A stretch of 49,332 nucleotides of DNA from an uncultured Oribacterium sp. (GTDB lineage: Bacteria > Bacillota > Clostridia > Lachnospirales > Lachnospiraceae). The stretch covers positions 1-49,332 of the forward strand of contig CAKQWR010000001.1 of assembly GCA_934279105.1 (NCBI GenBank), read 5' to 3'. The position numbers and the translations under genes were made by a program. This document shows, one piece after another, positions 1 to 7,036 of this stretch (within the stretch, counting starts at the first letter, position 1; every line of letters starts with the position of its first letter). The notes beneath the pieces were generated by a model. That model did no database searches and was not told the origin of the DNA. It saw nothing but the letters and a program-made list of their open reading frames with translations.

Positions 1-203
1 TGCTGGCGAAGTGCATTGACCAGCTGACCGAACTTCGGCTTCTCCTCTGCGCTCAGGTCCTTCATGGACTTCAGCAGTGAGGTGATTTCACCCTTCTTAC
101 CAAGGAAACGAACACGCACATCATTCAGTGCATTCGTATCCTGCGCTTCGCGGATACTATCCTGCGCAAGCTTTTTCAGCTCTTCAAGCTTTGAATTATC
201 CAT
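1..203 (-). CDS. pheS: Phenylalanyl-tRNA synthetase alpha subunit, N-terminal part
   Basis: Only the first ~67 codons are in the window; the gene runs off the left edge. The protein starts MDNSKLEELKKLAQDS and continues with VRFLGKKGEIT and LLKSMKDLSAEEKP, the conserved N-terminal coiled-coil region of PheS that contacts tRNA-Phe. The enzyme charges tRNA-Phe together with PheT, which is expected further left. The start ATG (203-201) follows a purine-rich GGAGAGAAG ribosome site. A T-box leader with terminator lies directly upstream, which fits an aminoacyl-tRNA synthetase gene. The catalytic domain is not visible here. Confidence 0.9.
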   Translation of the reverse strand, partial: MDNSKLEELKKLAQDSIREAQDTNALNDVRVRFLGKKGEITSLLKSMKDLSAEEKPKFGQLVNALRQ

Positions 204-319
204 TCTTCTCTCCTTTTCGTCACCGTCAGGGTCACGGTATATATATGCAGCTCCATCTTTGCGAAGCTATCATCACTTCACCACTTGCTTCCACTCCCAC
301 TTCATCGGAAGCGTCTTAG

Positions 320-612
320 GAACTAAAAAATCCCTGCATGTCTTACGACACACAGGGACGAATCATCGCGGTACCACCCTTGTTCCCGAGGTGCATGCTT
401 CCGTCATGAATCATCACGAAGCCTCACCCACAGGCACTCACTATGCTTAACGCGCATCCACGTTCCGAACTACCAGCGCCATGTCTTCACACACGCCTTC
501 CCCCAGACAACTCCAGTGCGAAAATTCGTATCAGAGATTTCTCAGACCGCTCGCAGCGTGTCACGGTCACTCTCTCAGGAGAAACGATTCTGAACTACTG
601 AACACCTTCTAT
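320..612 (-). promoter_or_regulatory. T-box leader riboswitch of pheS
   Basis: On the minus strand the conserved T-box motif AAGGGTGGTACCGCG lies at 382-368. It is followed at once by a hairpin and a run of U. Upstream lies about 230 nt of potentially structured leader, with an AGAGAG-type element near 575-580. T-box leaders sense uncharged tRNA; here that would be tRNA-Phe, and a TTC triplet near 519-525 could be the specifier, though I could not fold stem I reliably. A TATAAT-like -10 at 628-623 could start the transcript, but no clear -35 was found. Confidence 0.92.
325..358 (-). terminator. T-box terminator hairpin
   Basis: TCCCTG and CAGGGA arms (with inner TGT/ACA) close a hairpin that is followed by TTTTTT on the minus strand, just downstream of the T-box sequence. 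It would form when tRNA-Phe is charged and be replaced by the antiterminator when it is not. Confidence 0.9.
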
Positions 613-615
613 GTA

Positions 616-769
616 TTTATTCATTATAGGCTGTCTGATCTATCCAGATTATAATTATGGAAGAGAATCAAACTTTCTATAGTTTATTTCGTAGCTGCAG
701 AAAAGTCAAGTAGGCACCTGGAGGCACTAAACTTCGTTTTCTCTGGATATCCGTTTGAAATTCCAGGTC
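616..769. other. Intergenic, left edge of AT-rich island
   Basis: No gene is supported. The stretch contains two TATAAT-like words on the minus strand (654-649, 628-623) that may belong to the pheS leader promoter. The gene-free stretch continues to 1735, interrupted only by the repeat array described next. Confidence 0.5.
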
Positions 770-1278
770 ATGCTGTATCTTTCCCCTCTCTTCGATTCTG
801 ATGACTGAAGCATGCTGTACCTTTTCTACACTCTTCGATTCTGATGACTGAAGCATGCTGTACCTTTTTTACACTCTTCGATTCTGATGACTGAGCCAGG
901 TAAGCTTGGGCTTCATTTCCCTTGCCACGCTGTATCTTTTTCTCTTTTTTTATATTGATGACTGGGTTAGTAGCGGCAAATGTTGGCATCAACAAGGTAT
1001 TTTTTCTTCCTGATGCCAACAAGTCTCTCTATCTAAATGTGATTTTCGTTGGTATCAACTCACTTTTCCCTACATTTGATACAGCATAACCACCTGTAAA
1101 TACGAAAGCGCTGTTTTCACCATTTTCAATTTCTGTCGCATTGATGCAGCACTGCGCATATAAACAAAAACATGGTGCTTACACCATGCTTAATTTTTTC
1201 CGTTTTGATGCAGCATTGTCCAAACCAAAAAGCATAGTGATTGAATCAGCTTCCATTTCTGCTACTCTGATGCAGTAT
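770..1278. repeat. Repeat element copy 1: nine paired inverted half-site units
   Basis: Nine units of ~41 bp start at 770, 812, 855, 927, 981, 1047, 1112, 1176 and 1238. Each is an 11-bp half-site ending ATCA (or a variant), an 18-19 bp pyrimidine-rich core, and an inverted half-site starting TGAT; the two half-sites are offset by 29-30 bp. The first four read ATGCTGTATCT..TGATGACTG. The fifth is a perfect inverted pair, TGTTGGCATCA (981) and TGATGCCAACA (1011). The last four read TGTTNNNATCA-like..TGATACAGCAT-like. Half-site types therefore switch about the central unit. The same arrangement recurs at 2708-3144. Function unknown; binding sites for a DNA-binding protein or recombinase, or a structured RNA, are possible. 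Confidence 0.8.
791..894. repeat. 43-bp tandem repeat within copy 1
   Basis: A 43-bp unit beginning TTCGATTCTGATGACTGAAG and containing ATGCTGTACC is repeated at 791-833 and 834-876, with a third partial copy at 877-894. The two full copies differ at a single position (C/T). This near identity points to recent local duplication of one unit of the array. Confidence 0.9.
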
Positions 1279-1425
1279 TCATCGTCAACGAATCCAATGC
1301 AAAATTAATCAAACTATATACTTGTATTATAGTTAGCTTCATTAGCTTTCACGCCTGGCAATAATTCTCTTTTTCAACTGTCATTTTCGTCAATTTTAAC
1401 GTTATAGTTTCGACAATTCCGTCAA

Positions 1426-1454
1426 TTGTTGCTTGTCTGCGTATCTGCTATAGT
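1426..1454 (+). promoter_or_regulatory. Candidate promoter of the nuclease-like gene
   Basis: TTGTTG (1426-1431) and TATAGT (1449-1454) are separated by 17 bp. This would give a ~275-nt AT-rich leader before the ATG at 1736. Other AT-rich -10-like words occur nearby, so the choice is uncertain. Confidence 0.4.
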
Positions 1455-1653
1455 CATAATAATTTAAATTTCATTATTTAAAATTTTAATTCTGCATTAT
1501 TTCTTCGCATCACTATTTACGTAAACTCTTCTCACAGTCATCTGTGATGCTCCAACAAAATTTCAATAATTCCCATCAAAATGAATACGTAACTCTTTTT
1601 TCCATCTTCTTTCTTCTCTACGTAGTCACGTTTTTTTCTTAAAATTCAAGGAT

Positions 1654-1722
1654 TTATTTCTAACCATATTTTTTCTATTTATTTCTAAACATTATTTTCA
1701 ATTTTTTTCTAAACATTATTTA
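1654..1722 (+). repeat. Three direct repeats just upstream of the nuclease-like gene
   Basis: TTTCTAACCATATTTT (1657), TTTCTAAACATTATTTT (1682) and TTTCTAAACATTATTTA (1706) recur with periods of 25 and 24 bp. They end 13 bp before the ATG. They could be an operator for autoregulation or a translational control element. The ribosome site GAAAGG follows directly. Confidence 0.75.
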
Positions 1723-1735
1723 CGAAAGGAAAACT

Positions 1736-2623
1736 ATGAACATTTATCAATTGATTCAAGACGATTTTCAGCGCGTCAAATCCGAACTTTCGGACGTTCA
1801 ACGTATTCTTCATGAAACCAATAGTCCGGACGGCACGTTGGTATTTAAGCGCTATAAGAATCGTAAAAAGCGAGTGCCATTCATGCGAAGATACCGTTAT
1901 GAAACTCGGCCTTCTGAAATAGTATCTTCTGACGCCATATGCTCCGGAGCCCCTGGCCCACTGCCCATCCCTGAGAAAAAACGGATTCTGAAGGATCATT
2001 ATATTTCAAAAGATCAACATGACCTCGCAGTTGCGCTTGCTCGTAAAAAATATTTCCATGCACGACTTCTCGATCTCCAGCAGGAATATGCAGCCCTTTC
2101 TGCATTTCTCAAGCATTATAAAACTTCAGAAAAACGCTCCGACCAGATGCTTCGAAAATGCCCTGAACTATATGAACTTATAAGAGATGACATTACAGAT
2201 TTAAATGAAAATCTTCAGAAATGGCGAACCGAACCATATCCTCGAAAAAAGGGCCACAAAGAAGATTTGATGCACGAAACCGTAGAGGGCACAAAAGTCC
2301 GTTCAAAATCCGAAGTTCTGATTGCCAACGAACTCTATTATGCCGGCATCCCTTATCGATACGAATGTCAGCATCTCATCAATGGAACCGGCTATTATCC
2401 AGACTTTACGATTCGAAACAAACGAACCGGACAGATGTATATATGGGAGCATTTCGGCCTCTCAACGAACAGAAATTACATGTCCGACACCGTAAACAAA
2501 CTTGCGAATTACGCAGATGCCGGCCTGGTTCATGGAAAAAATTTTATTATGACCTATGAAAGCGCCAAAGCACCACTAAACCTCACAACCATTCGCCTTA
2601 TGATTGAAACTTATCTGATATAA
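1736..2623 (+). CDS. Uncharacterised protein with PD-(D/E)XK-like nuclease domain
   Basis: 295 aa. Residues 1-30 and 95-165 are charged and helical. The segment 33-95 is basic and carries YRYE and HYISKDQ motifs. Residues 188-245 have the look of a PD-(D/E)XK fold: KSE (E193), YPDF (D223) and WEHFG (E238), in the order helix Glu - Asp - Glu, with His239 after the last Glu. I recall a family of uncharacterised Firmicute proteins sharing the KSE..PDF..WEHFG pattern and an upstream RYY/IRRD segment, with no known function. The gene has a good ribosome site (GAAAGGAAAACT-ATG), three direct repeats before it, and is flanked by the two copies of the half-site repeat element. It is AT-richer than the surrounding genes. 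Nuclease activity is inferred, not shown. Confidence 0.75.
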   Translation: MNIYQLIQDDFQRVKSELSDVQRILHETNSPDGTLVFKRYKNRKKRVPFMRRYRYETRPSEIVSSDAICSGAPGPLPIPEKKRILKDHYISKDQHDLAVALARKKYFHARLLDLQQEYAALSAFLKHYKTSEKRSDQMLRKCPELYELIRDDITDLNENLQKWRTEPYPRKKGHKEDLMHETVEGTKVRSKSEVLIANELYYAGIPYRYECQHLINGTGYYPDFTIRNKRTGQMYIWEHFGLSTNRNYMSDTVNKLANYADAGLVHGKNFIMTYESAKAPLNLTTIRLMIETYLI

Positions 2624-2707
2624 GTTGCATATTTTCCGAATTTTTCCTTTGAAGCTCAGGGCTTTCGCGATATCAATTTATCGGAGGAGAATTGGTTTTC
2701 TTGTGGT

Positions 2708-3144
2708 GTGCTATATCCATTCCCTATTTGTTTATATTGATGACTAGCTCCATGCGTACCTTGCTTCTGATGGCGCTTGCTATGCTGTATCAATCCCTCC
2801 GTTTTCTTGTTGATGACTAGGTTCACCAGTATCTTGCTTCTGATGGCGCTTGCTATGCTGTATCAATCCCTCCGTTTTCTTATTGATGCCTGTGGCAGAC
2901 GAGGCCAATGTTGGCATCATTCAGGCATATTTCCTCTCTGATGCCAACAAAGCGCACTACACAAACTTGATTTTTGTTAGCATCAATTCAGTTTTTCATC
3001 CACTGAGTACAGCATGAACACCTCAAAACGTCTATTAGCTGTTAACATCATTTGTATTTTCTACCATTTTGATACAGCATTAGCAGACTGAACATAAATG
3101 CCGTGTTGGCAAAAATTTCATTTTCTGCCATCATGATACAGCAT
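2708..3144. repeat. Repeat element copy 2: seven paired inverted half-site units
   Basis: Units start at 2708, 2782, 2855, 2909, 2975, 3040 and 3104. The first three read ATGCTGTATCA..TGATGACTAG (or TGATGCCTGTG). The fourth is the perfect pair TGTTGGCATCA (2909) and TGATGCCAACA (2939). The last three are TGTTAGCATCA, TGTTAACATCA or TGTTGGCAAAA paired with (G/T)GATACAGCAT-like arms. The last five starts are spaced 54, 66, 65 and 64 bp, exactly as at 927-1176 in copy 1. Linker sequences are also partly alike (for example GATTTT before the fifth unit). The two elements are therefore homologous and lie in the same orientation on either side of the gene. Confidence 0.8.
2760..2886. repeat. 73-bp direct repeat within copy 2
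   Basis: CTTGCTTCTGATGGCGCTTG followed by ATGCTGTATCAATCCCTCCG and TTTTCTT occurs at 2760 and again at 2833, almost without change. One array unit plus its linker was duplicated recently, like the 43-bp duplication in copy 1. Confidence 0.9.
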
Positions 3145-3451
3145 TAGCCAACGGAGGCAGGGAAAAAGAAATGCTTCCACCCGTCATTTTACCGGTTCTT
3201 CATCTCCTCATCAACTCATAGTCCGTCATCCACGACACATATATCCATCACCTGCAAAGATTACTATGAATTCGTCTTCGATTTGATTTATAATGTGCTG
3301 GCAGATGACAATTTTCTTCGGATGGAACCTGCATACACATCGCACTCCGATATGTATACGTCGTCCGAACGCATATATCTGAAACCGATGAAAATCAGCA
3401 TCTCCCTCCGGCTTGAGCCGTCATCGGAGGGGGTAGATAAAAGAGGCCAGC
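3145..3451 (+). other. Intergenic region and leader of the cysteine desulfurase gene
   Basis: No gene is supported. A TATAAT word lies at 3289-3294 but without a convincing -35. CCCTCCG (3404-3410) and CGGAGGG (3425-3431) can pair into a hairpin just before the ribosome site AGAGG (near 3442), so the leader may modulate translation of the next gene. Confidence 0.4.
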
Positions 3452-4885
3452 ATGAAAGACTATTATATGGATCACGCGGCGACGACGCCGCTTTCGAAGG
3501 ATGCACTGGAGGCGATGATGCCGTATCTTACAGATGATTATGGCAATGCTTCCACCATCTATACCTATGGCCAGCGCGCGAAGGCTGCAGTCGAGCGCAG
3601 TCGTCGTACCATTGCAGCCACCATCGGCGCGAAGCCATCTGAAATATACTTCACGAGTGGTGGCACCGAGTCGGACAACTGGGCACTGATCGGCACGGCT
3701 GAAGCAGGTCGTGAACAGCTTCATCAGATAACACAGACACACGCTGACCATGCTCTCATCTCATCGACGATCTCTTCAACCGCCGAAACATGCTCACCTC
3801 AAACCGTCATATCGAAATCTCTATGCGGTCATATCATCACCGATGCCATCGAGCATCATGCCGTCCTGAATACCTGTGCATATCTCGAGAAACAGGGCTT
3901 CGATGTGACGTATCTTCCGGTCGATCATGAGGGACATGTCGATCCGGATGCGGTGATGGCGGCGATTCGACCGGACACGCTGCTCGTCAGCATCATGGTC
4001 GCAAACAACGAAATCGGCACCATCGAGCCGATTGCAGAGATCGGTGCGCGTCTGAAGAAGCATGCCGAGGAAACCGGCCAGTGCATCCTCTTTCATACAG
4101 ATGCTGTCCAGGCGTACGCCCATATCCCGCTGAATGTCGATGAACTGAAGGTCGATCTAATGTCAGCGAGCAGCCACAAGCTCAACGGCCCGAAGGGTGT
4201 CGGTTTCCTTTATGTTCGTCGAGGCGTGAAGCTTCCGAGCTTCCTGCATGGTGGTGAACAGGAACGCGGTCGTCGCGCCGGCACAGAAAATGTCGCCGGC
4301 ATCGTCGGCTTCGCACGGGCTGCAGAGCTCGCCTGCGGCACGTGCCCTCGGCCGATGGCTTCAAGCTCTGCCGTAGCCTGCGAAACGAGCCCTCAGTCGA
4401 TGGCTTCAAGCTCTGGCGTGGATACCGACGCCACATCCGCTGCAGGCACGCACGATGCAGAATCGTCCATCGCCCCCATGGTGCAGCGCATCGTGCAGGA
4501 AAGCACCGTCCGCGACCACCTCACAAAGCGTCTGCTCGACGAAATTCCATATACCAGCTTAAACGGTGATCCGATACATCGACTTCCGAATAATGTAAAC
4601 GTCTGCTTCAAATATGTCGAAGGCGAAACCCTCCTGCTGCTTCTGAACGAGAAACATATCTATGCAAGTGCAGGTTCCGCCTGTGCCAGCGGCTCCCTCG
4701 AACCGAGTCACGTACTGACCGCCATCGGCATCTGCCATGAAGACGCTTACGGAAGCCTCCGCCTCACGATCGGACCGGAGACGACGTTAGAGGATGTAGA
4801 TGAAGTGGTAGATCTCATGAAGCCGATCATCGCACACCTACGGGAGAACTCACCTCAGTATCGGGACCTGTTTATCACATCCTGA
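3452..4885 (+). CDS. Cysteine desulfurase (NifS/IscS-like) with inserts
   Basis: A PLP enzyme that removes sulfur from cysteine as an enzyme-bound persulfide for Fe-S cluster or tRNA thiolation. Signatures: MDHAATTP near the N-terminus, FTSGGTESDN (68-77), the PLP lysine K243 in SSHKLNGPKG, RAGTEN (275-280), and the catalytic C411 in SAGSACASGS, a typical class II-like loop. At 477 aa it is ~80-90 residues longer than usual. The extra length is in two places: about 92-125, before the IEHHAV histidine, and about 294-345, where a 15-residue tandem repeat lies. All active-site residues remain. The gene stands alone; no iscU or thiI follows. It is convergent with etfA across a strong terminator. 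Confidence 0.92.
   Translation: MKDYYMDHAATTPLSKDALEAMMPYLTDDYGNASTIYTYGQRAKAAVERSRRTIAATIGAKPSEIYFTSGGTESDNWALIGTAEAGREQLHQITQTHADHALISSTISSTAETCSPQTVISKSLCGHIITDAIEHHAVLNTCAYLEKQGFDVTYLPVDHEGHVDPDAVMAAIRPDTLLVSIMVANNEIGTIEPIAEIGARLKKHAEETGQCILFHTDAVQAYAHIPLNVDELKVDLMSASSHKLNGPKGVGFLYVRRGVKLPSFLHGGEQERGRRAGTENVAGIVGFARAAELACGTCPRPMASSSAVACETSPQSMASSSGVDTDATSAAGTHDAESSIAPMVQRIVQESTVRDHLTKRLLDEIPYTSLNGDPIHRLPNNVNVCFKYVEGETLLLLLNEKHIYASAGSACASGSLEPSHVLTAIGICHEDAYGSLRLTIGPETTLEDVDEVVDLMKPIIAHLRENSPQYRDLFITS
4332..4421 (+). repeat. 45-bp in-frame tandem duplication in the desulfurase gene
   Basis: Copies at 4332-4376 and 4377-4421 share CGATGGCTTCAAGCTCTG and encode two 15-residue blocks ending PMASSSAV and SMASSSGV (residues 294-308 and 309-323). 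The insert is Ser/Ala-rich, carries three cysteines, and lies between the PLP-binding core and the C-terminal domain. Confidence 0.92.
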
Positions 4886-5007
4886 TCCAAAGAACGATTC
4901 ATCACACTACAGGCAGTCCGTGTCTGTTTTGCTCGGATTTTTTATCGAACCAGTAGGAATATTACGAAGATTCTCCGTTTTATAATTTTTATATCATGGT
5001 AATAAAC

Positions 5008-5039
5008 AAGAGGGGCAGGCCAAATGGCCTGCCCCTCTT
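5008..5039 (-). terminator. Terminator of the etf operon (possibly bidirectional)
   Basis: Perfect 14-bp arms AAGAGGGGCAGGCC (5008-5021) and their complement (5026-5039) with a 4-nt loop. On the minus strand a T-rich stretch (TTGTTTATTA) follows, so it ends the etfBA transcript. It may also stop the converging desulfurase transcript. Confidence 0.9.
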
Positions 5040-5080
5040 CAGCTAGATTGATATAAAAAGATAGCTTCTTATTCTACTGA

Positions 5081-6187
5081 TTATTTCTTTGCCTTCTCTT
5101 CATTGATGGCTGCGATCATCTTCGGAACAACCTCATAGAGGTCGCCGACGATACCGTAGTTTGCAACTTCGAAGATCGGAGCATTGGCGTTTGCATTGAC
5201 TGCGATGATCATATCGGAGTCCTGCATACCAGCCTTGTGCTGAATTGCACCGGAGATACCAAGTGCAACATAAATTCTAGGATGAACGGTCTTACCGGTC
5301 TGTCCAACCTGGCGATCCTCTGTCAGCCAGCCATTCTCTACGGTCGGTCTGGAACCAGCGACGACACCGCCACCGAGCGCCTCTGCAAGCTCCTCTGCGA
5401 GCTGCTTACCCTTCTCAACATCCTTGCTGATACCCATACCAACGGCAACGATGATATCCGCGCCTACGAGATCAACGGTCTTCTTTGCAGACTTCACAAC
5501 CTCGAGAACCTTGGTTCTGAGATCAGCCTCGGAAATCTGTACCGGATACATCTCGATCTCACACTGATCAGCCTTTGCCTGATCAAACTCTGCCTTCTTC
5601 ATAACGCCTGGACGTACGGTTGACATGCAAGGTCTGAATCTCGGGCAGATGATGGTAGCCATAAGGTGACCACCGAATGCCGGACGTGTCATCTTAAGGT
5701 TGGTATCTTCCATATCAAACTTCTGAGAATCAACGTCGATCGTAGAAGCATCTCTTAAGAACTGTACATAGTTGTTCATATCGATATCAAGATGTGTACA
5801 GTCTGCGGTTAAACCAGTATGTAATCTACCTGCGCAACGAGGTCCGAGGTCACGGCCGATGGTCGTAGCACCGATGAGGAGAACCTCCGGCTTCTTATCC
5901 ATAACGACATCGCAAAGAACCTTTACATATGCGTCTGTAGTATATACCGCGAGAGAAGGATCATCACAAACGATAACCTTATCTGCGCCATAGCCACCGA
6001 GCTCCTTCGCGATACCCTCTACGTTGTGGCCGAGTAATACGCCGATGAGCTTAGAGCCTCTCTGATCTGCGAGCTTTCTTGCTTCGCTGATTAACTCGAA
6101 ATCTGTATTCTGAAGCTTGCCGTCACGCTGCTCACAGAAGACCCAGATATCATGAAATTCTTCAATATTTGCACTATTGTAAGCCAT
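5081..6187 (-). CDS. etfA: Electron transfer flavoprotein alpha subunit
   Basis: 368 aa. EtfA carries FAD and, with EtfB, passes electrons to or from acyl-CoA dehydrogenases. The C-terminal FAD domain is clear: GSRPTVENGW, QVGQTGKTVHP, IALGISGAIQHKAGM-like and NANAPIFEVANYGIVGDL. The N-terminal half has the Rossmann-like EtfA fold with ADKVIVCDD and IGATTIGRDLGPR. It begins 33 bp after etfB and is the last gene of the dehydratase operon before a strong terminator. Here it should deliver electrons to the neighbouring acyl-CoA dehydrogenase. Whether this Etf bifurcates electrons cannot be settled from the sequence alone. Confidence 0.95.
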   Translation of the reverse strand: MAYNSANIEEFHDIWVFCEQRDGKLQNTDFELISEARKLADQRGSKLIGVLLGHNVEGIAKELGGYGADKVIVCDDPSLAVYTTDAYVKVLCDVVMDKKPEVLLIGATTIGRDLGPRCAGRLHTGLTADCTHLDIDMNNYVQFLRDASTIDVDSQKFDMEDTNLKMTRPAFGGHLMATIICPRFRPCMSTVRPGVMKKAEFDQAKADQCEIEMYPVQISEADLRTKVLEVVKSAKKTVDLVGADIIVAVGMGISKDVEKGKQLAEELAEALGGGVVAGSRPTVENGWLTEDRQVGQTGKTVHPRIYVALGISGAIQHKAGMQDSDMIIAVNANANAPIFEVANYGIVGDLYEVVPKMIAAINEEKAKK

Positions 6188-6220
6188 ATCTATTCCTTTC
6201 TGTACGACTCGTGTACGACA

Positions 6221-7021
6221 TCAGATCACATGCTGCTTCGCAAGCTTGGATGCAAGTGCGGCTGCAGCTTCTTCTGCGCTACCATCAATCATCTCAACCT
6301 GACCCTTCTGAGGCGGTGTGAATGACTTGAAGATGTTGGTAGGAGAACCCTTTAAGCCGATGGTATCCGGCTCGATGAGCGGCTCATCCTTCAGTGCATT
6401 GTAATCGAGAACCGTGATTGGCTTATCGAAGCAATCGAAGATGCCCTTTACGGTCATATATCTCGGTGTGTTCAGCTCCTTGATGCAGGTGATCAGACAT
6501 GGAGTCTTAATCTCTACCTGCATGTAGCCATCCTCGAGCATTCTCTTCACAACGAGAACGTCGCCATCCTTCTTGATGTCGGCTGCATATGTAACCTGCG
6601 GAAGGTCGAGCTTCTCTGCGATCTGTGGGCCAACCTGTGCAGTATCGCCGTCGATTGCCTGTCTACCACAGAAAATGAGGTCATCCTGACCGATTCCGAG
6701 GTGATGAAGCGCTCCTGCGATGATCTGAGATGTTGCGAAGGTATCCGAACCACCGAACTCTCTGCCGGAAATTAAAACACCATCATCTGCGCCCATTGCG
6801 ATCAGCTCACGTAACATCTTCGCTGCTGGAGGTGGTCCCATGGTAACAACGGTTACCTGACAACCGGTAGCGTCCTTTAACTGGAGAGCTGCCTCAACTG
6901 CATTCATATCATCCGGATTGGTGATAGTTGCCATAGAAGCACGATCCAATGTACCGTTTTCCTTTACAGCAACCTTTCCCGATGTATCCGGAACCTGCTT
7001 AACGCAAACAAAAATTCTCAT
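6221..7021 (-). CDS. etfB: Electron transfer flavoprotein beta subunit
   Basis: 266 aa, normal EtfB length. Starts MRIFVCVKQVPDT, with NPDDMNAVEAAL, VVTMGPP, LISGREFGGSDTFAT and the AMP/FAD-binding GRQAIDGDTAQVGPQ segment. Partner of EtfA in the electron-transfer complex. A GGGAGG ribosome site lies before the ATG, and the gene begins 15 bp downstream of the acyl-CoA dehydrogenase stop. The acd-etfB-etfA order is the usual one in clostridial reductive operons. Confidence 0.95.
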   Translation of the reverse strand: MRIFVCVKQVPDTSGKVAVKENGTLDRASMATITNPDDMNAVEAALQLKDATGCQVTVVTMGPPPAAKMLRELIAMGADDGVLISGREFGGSDTFATSQIIAGALHHLGIGQDDLIFCGRQAIDGDTAQVGPQIAEKLDLPQVTYAADIKKDGDVLVVKRMLEDGYMQVEIKTPCLITCIKELNTPRYMTVKGIFDCFDKPITVLDYNALKDEPLIEPDTIGLKGSPTNIFKSFTPPQKGQVEMIDGSAEEAAAALASKLAKQHVI

Positions 7022-7036
7022 GTTTGATTCCTCCCA

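Noticed and set aside
799..894. Box C/D-like words (TGATGA, CTGA) in the array
   Set aside because: Box C/D guide RNAs are not known from bacteria; the words are part of the TGATGACTG half-site and lack proper C/D spacing.
768..1022. 84-residue minus-strand frame across the repeat array
   Set aside because: It is made of the tandem repeat, has no ribosome site and no domain features.
770..1278. CRISPR array
   Set aside because: Half-sites vary, alternate in orientation and are paired; spacing is not repeat-spacer and no cas gene is near.
3289..3294. TATAAT promoter of the desulfurase gene
   Set aside because: No -35 at 16-18 bp; recorded only as a weak word.
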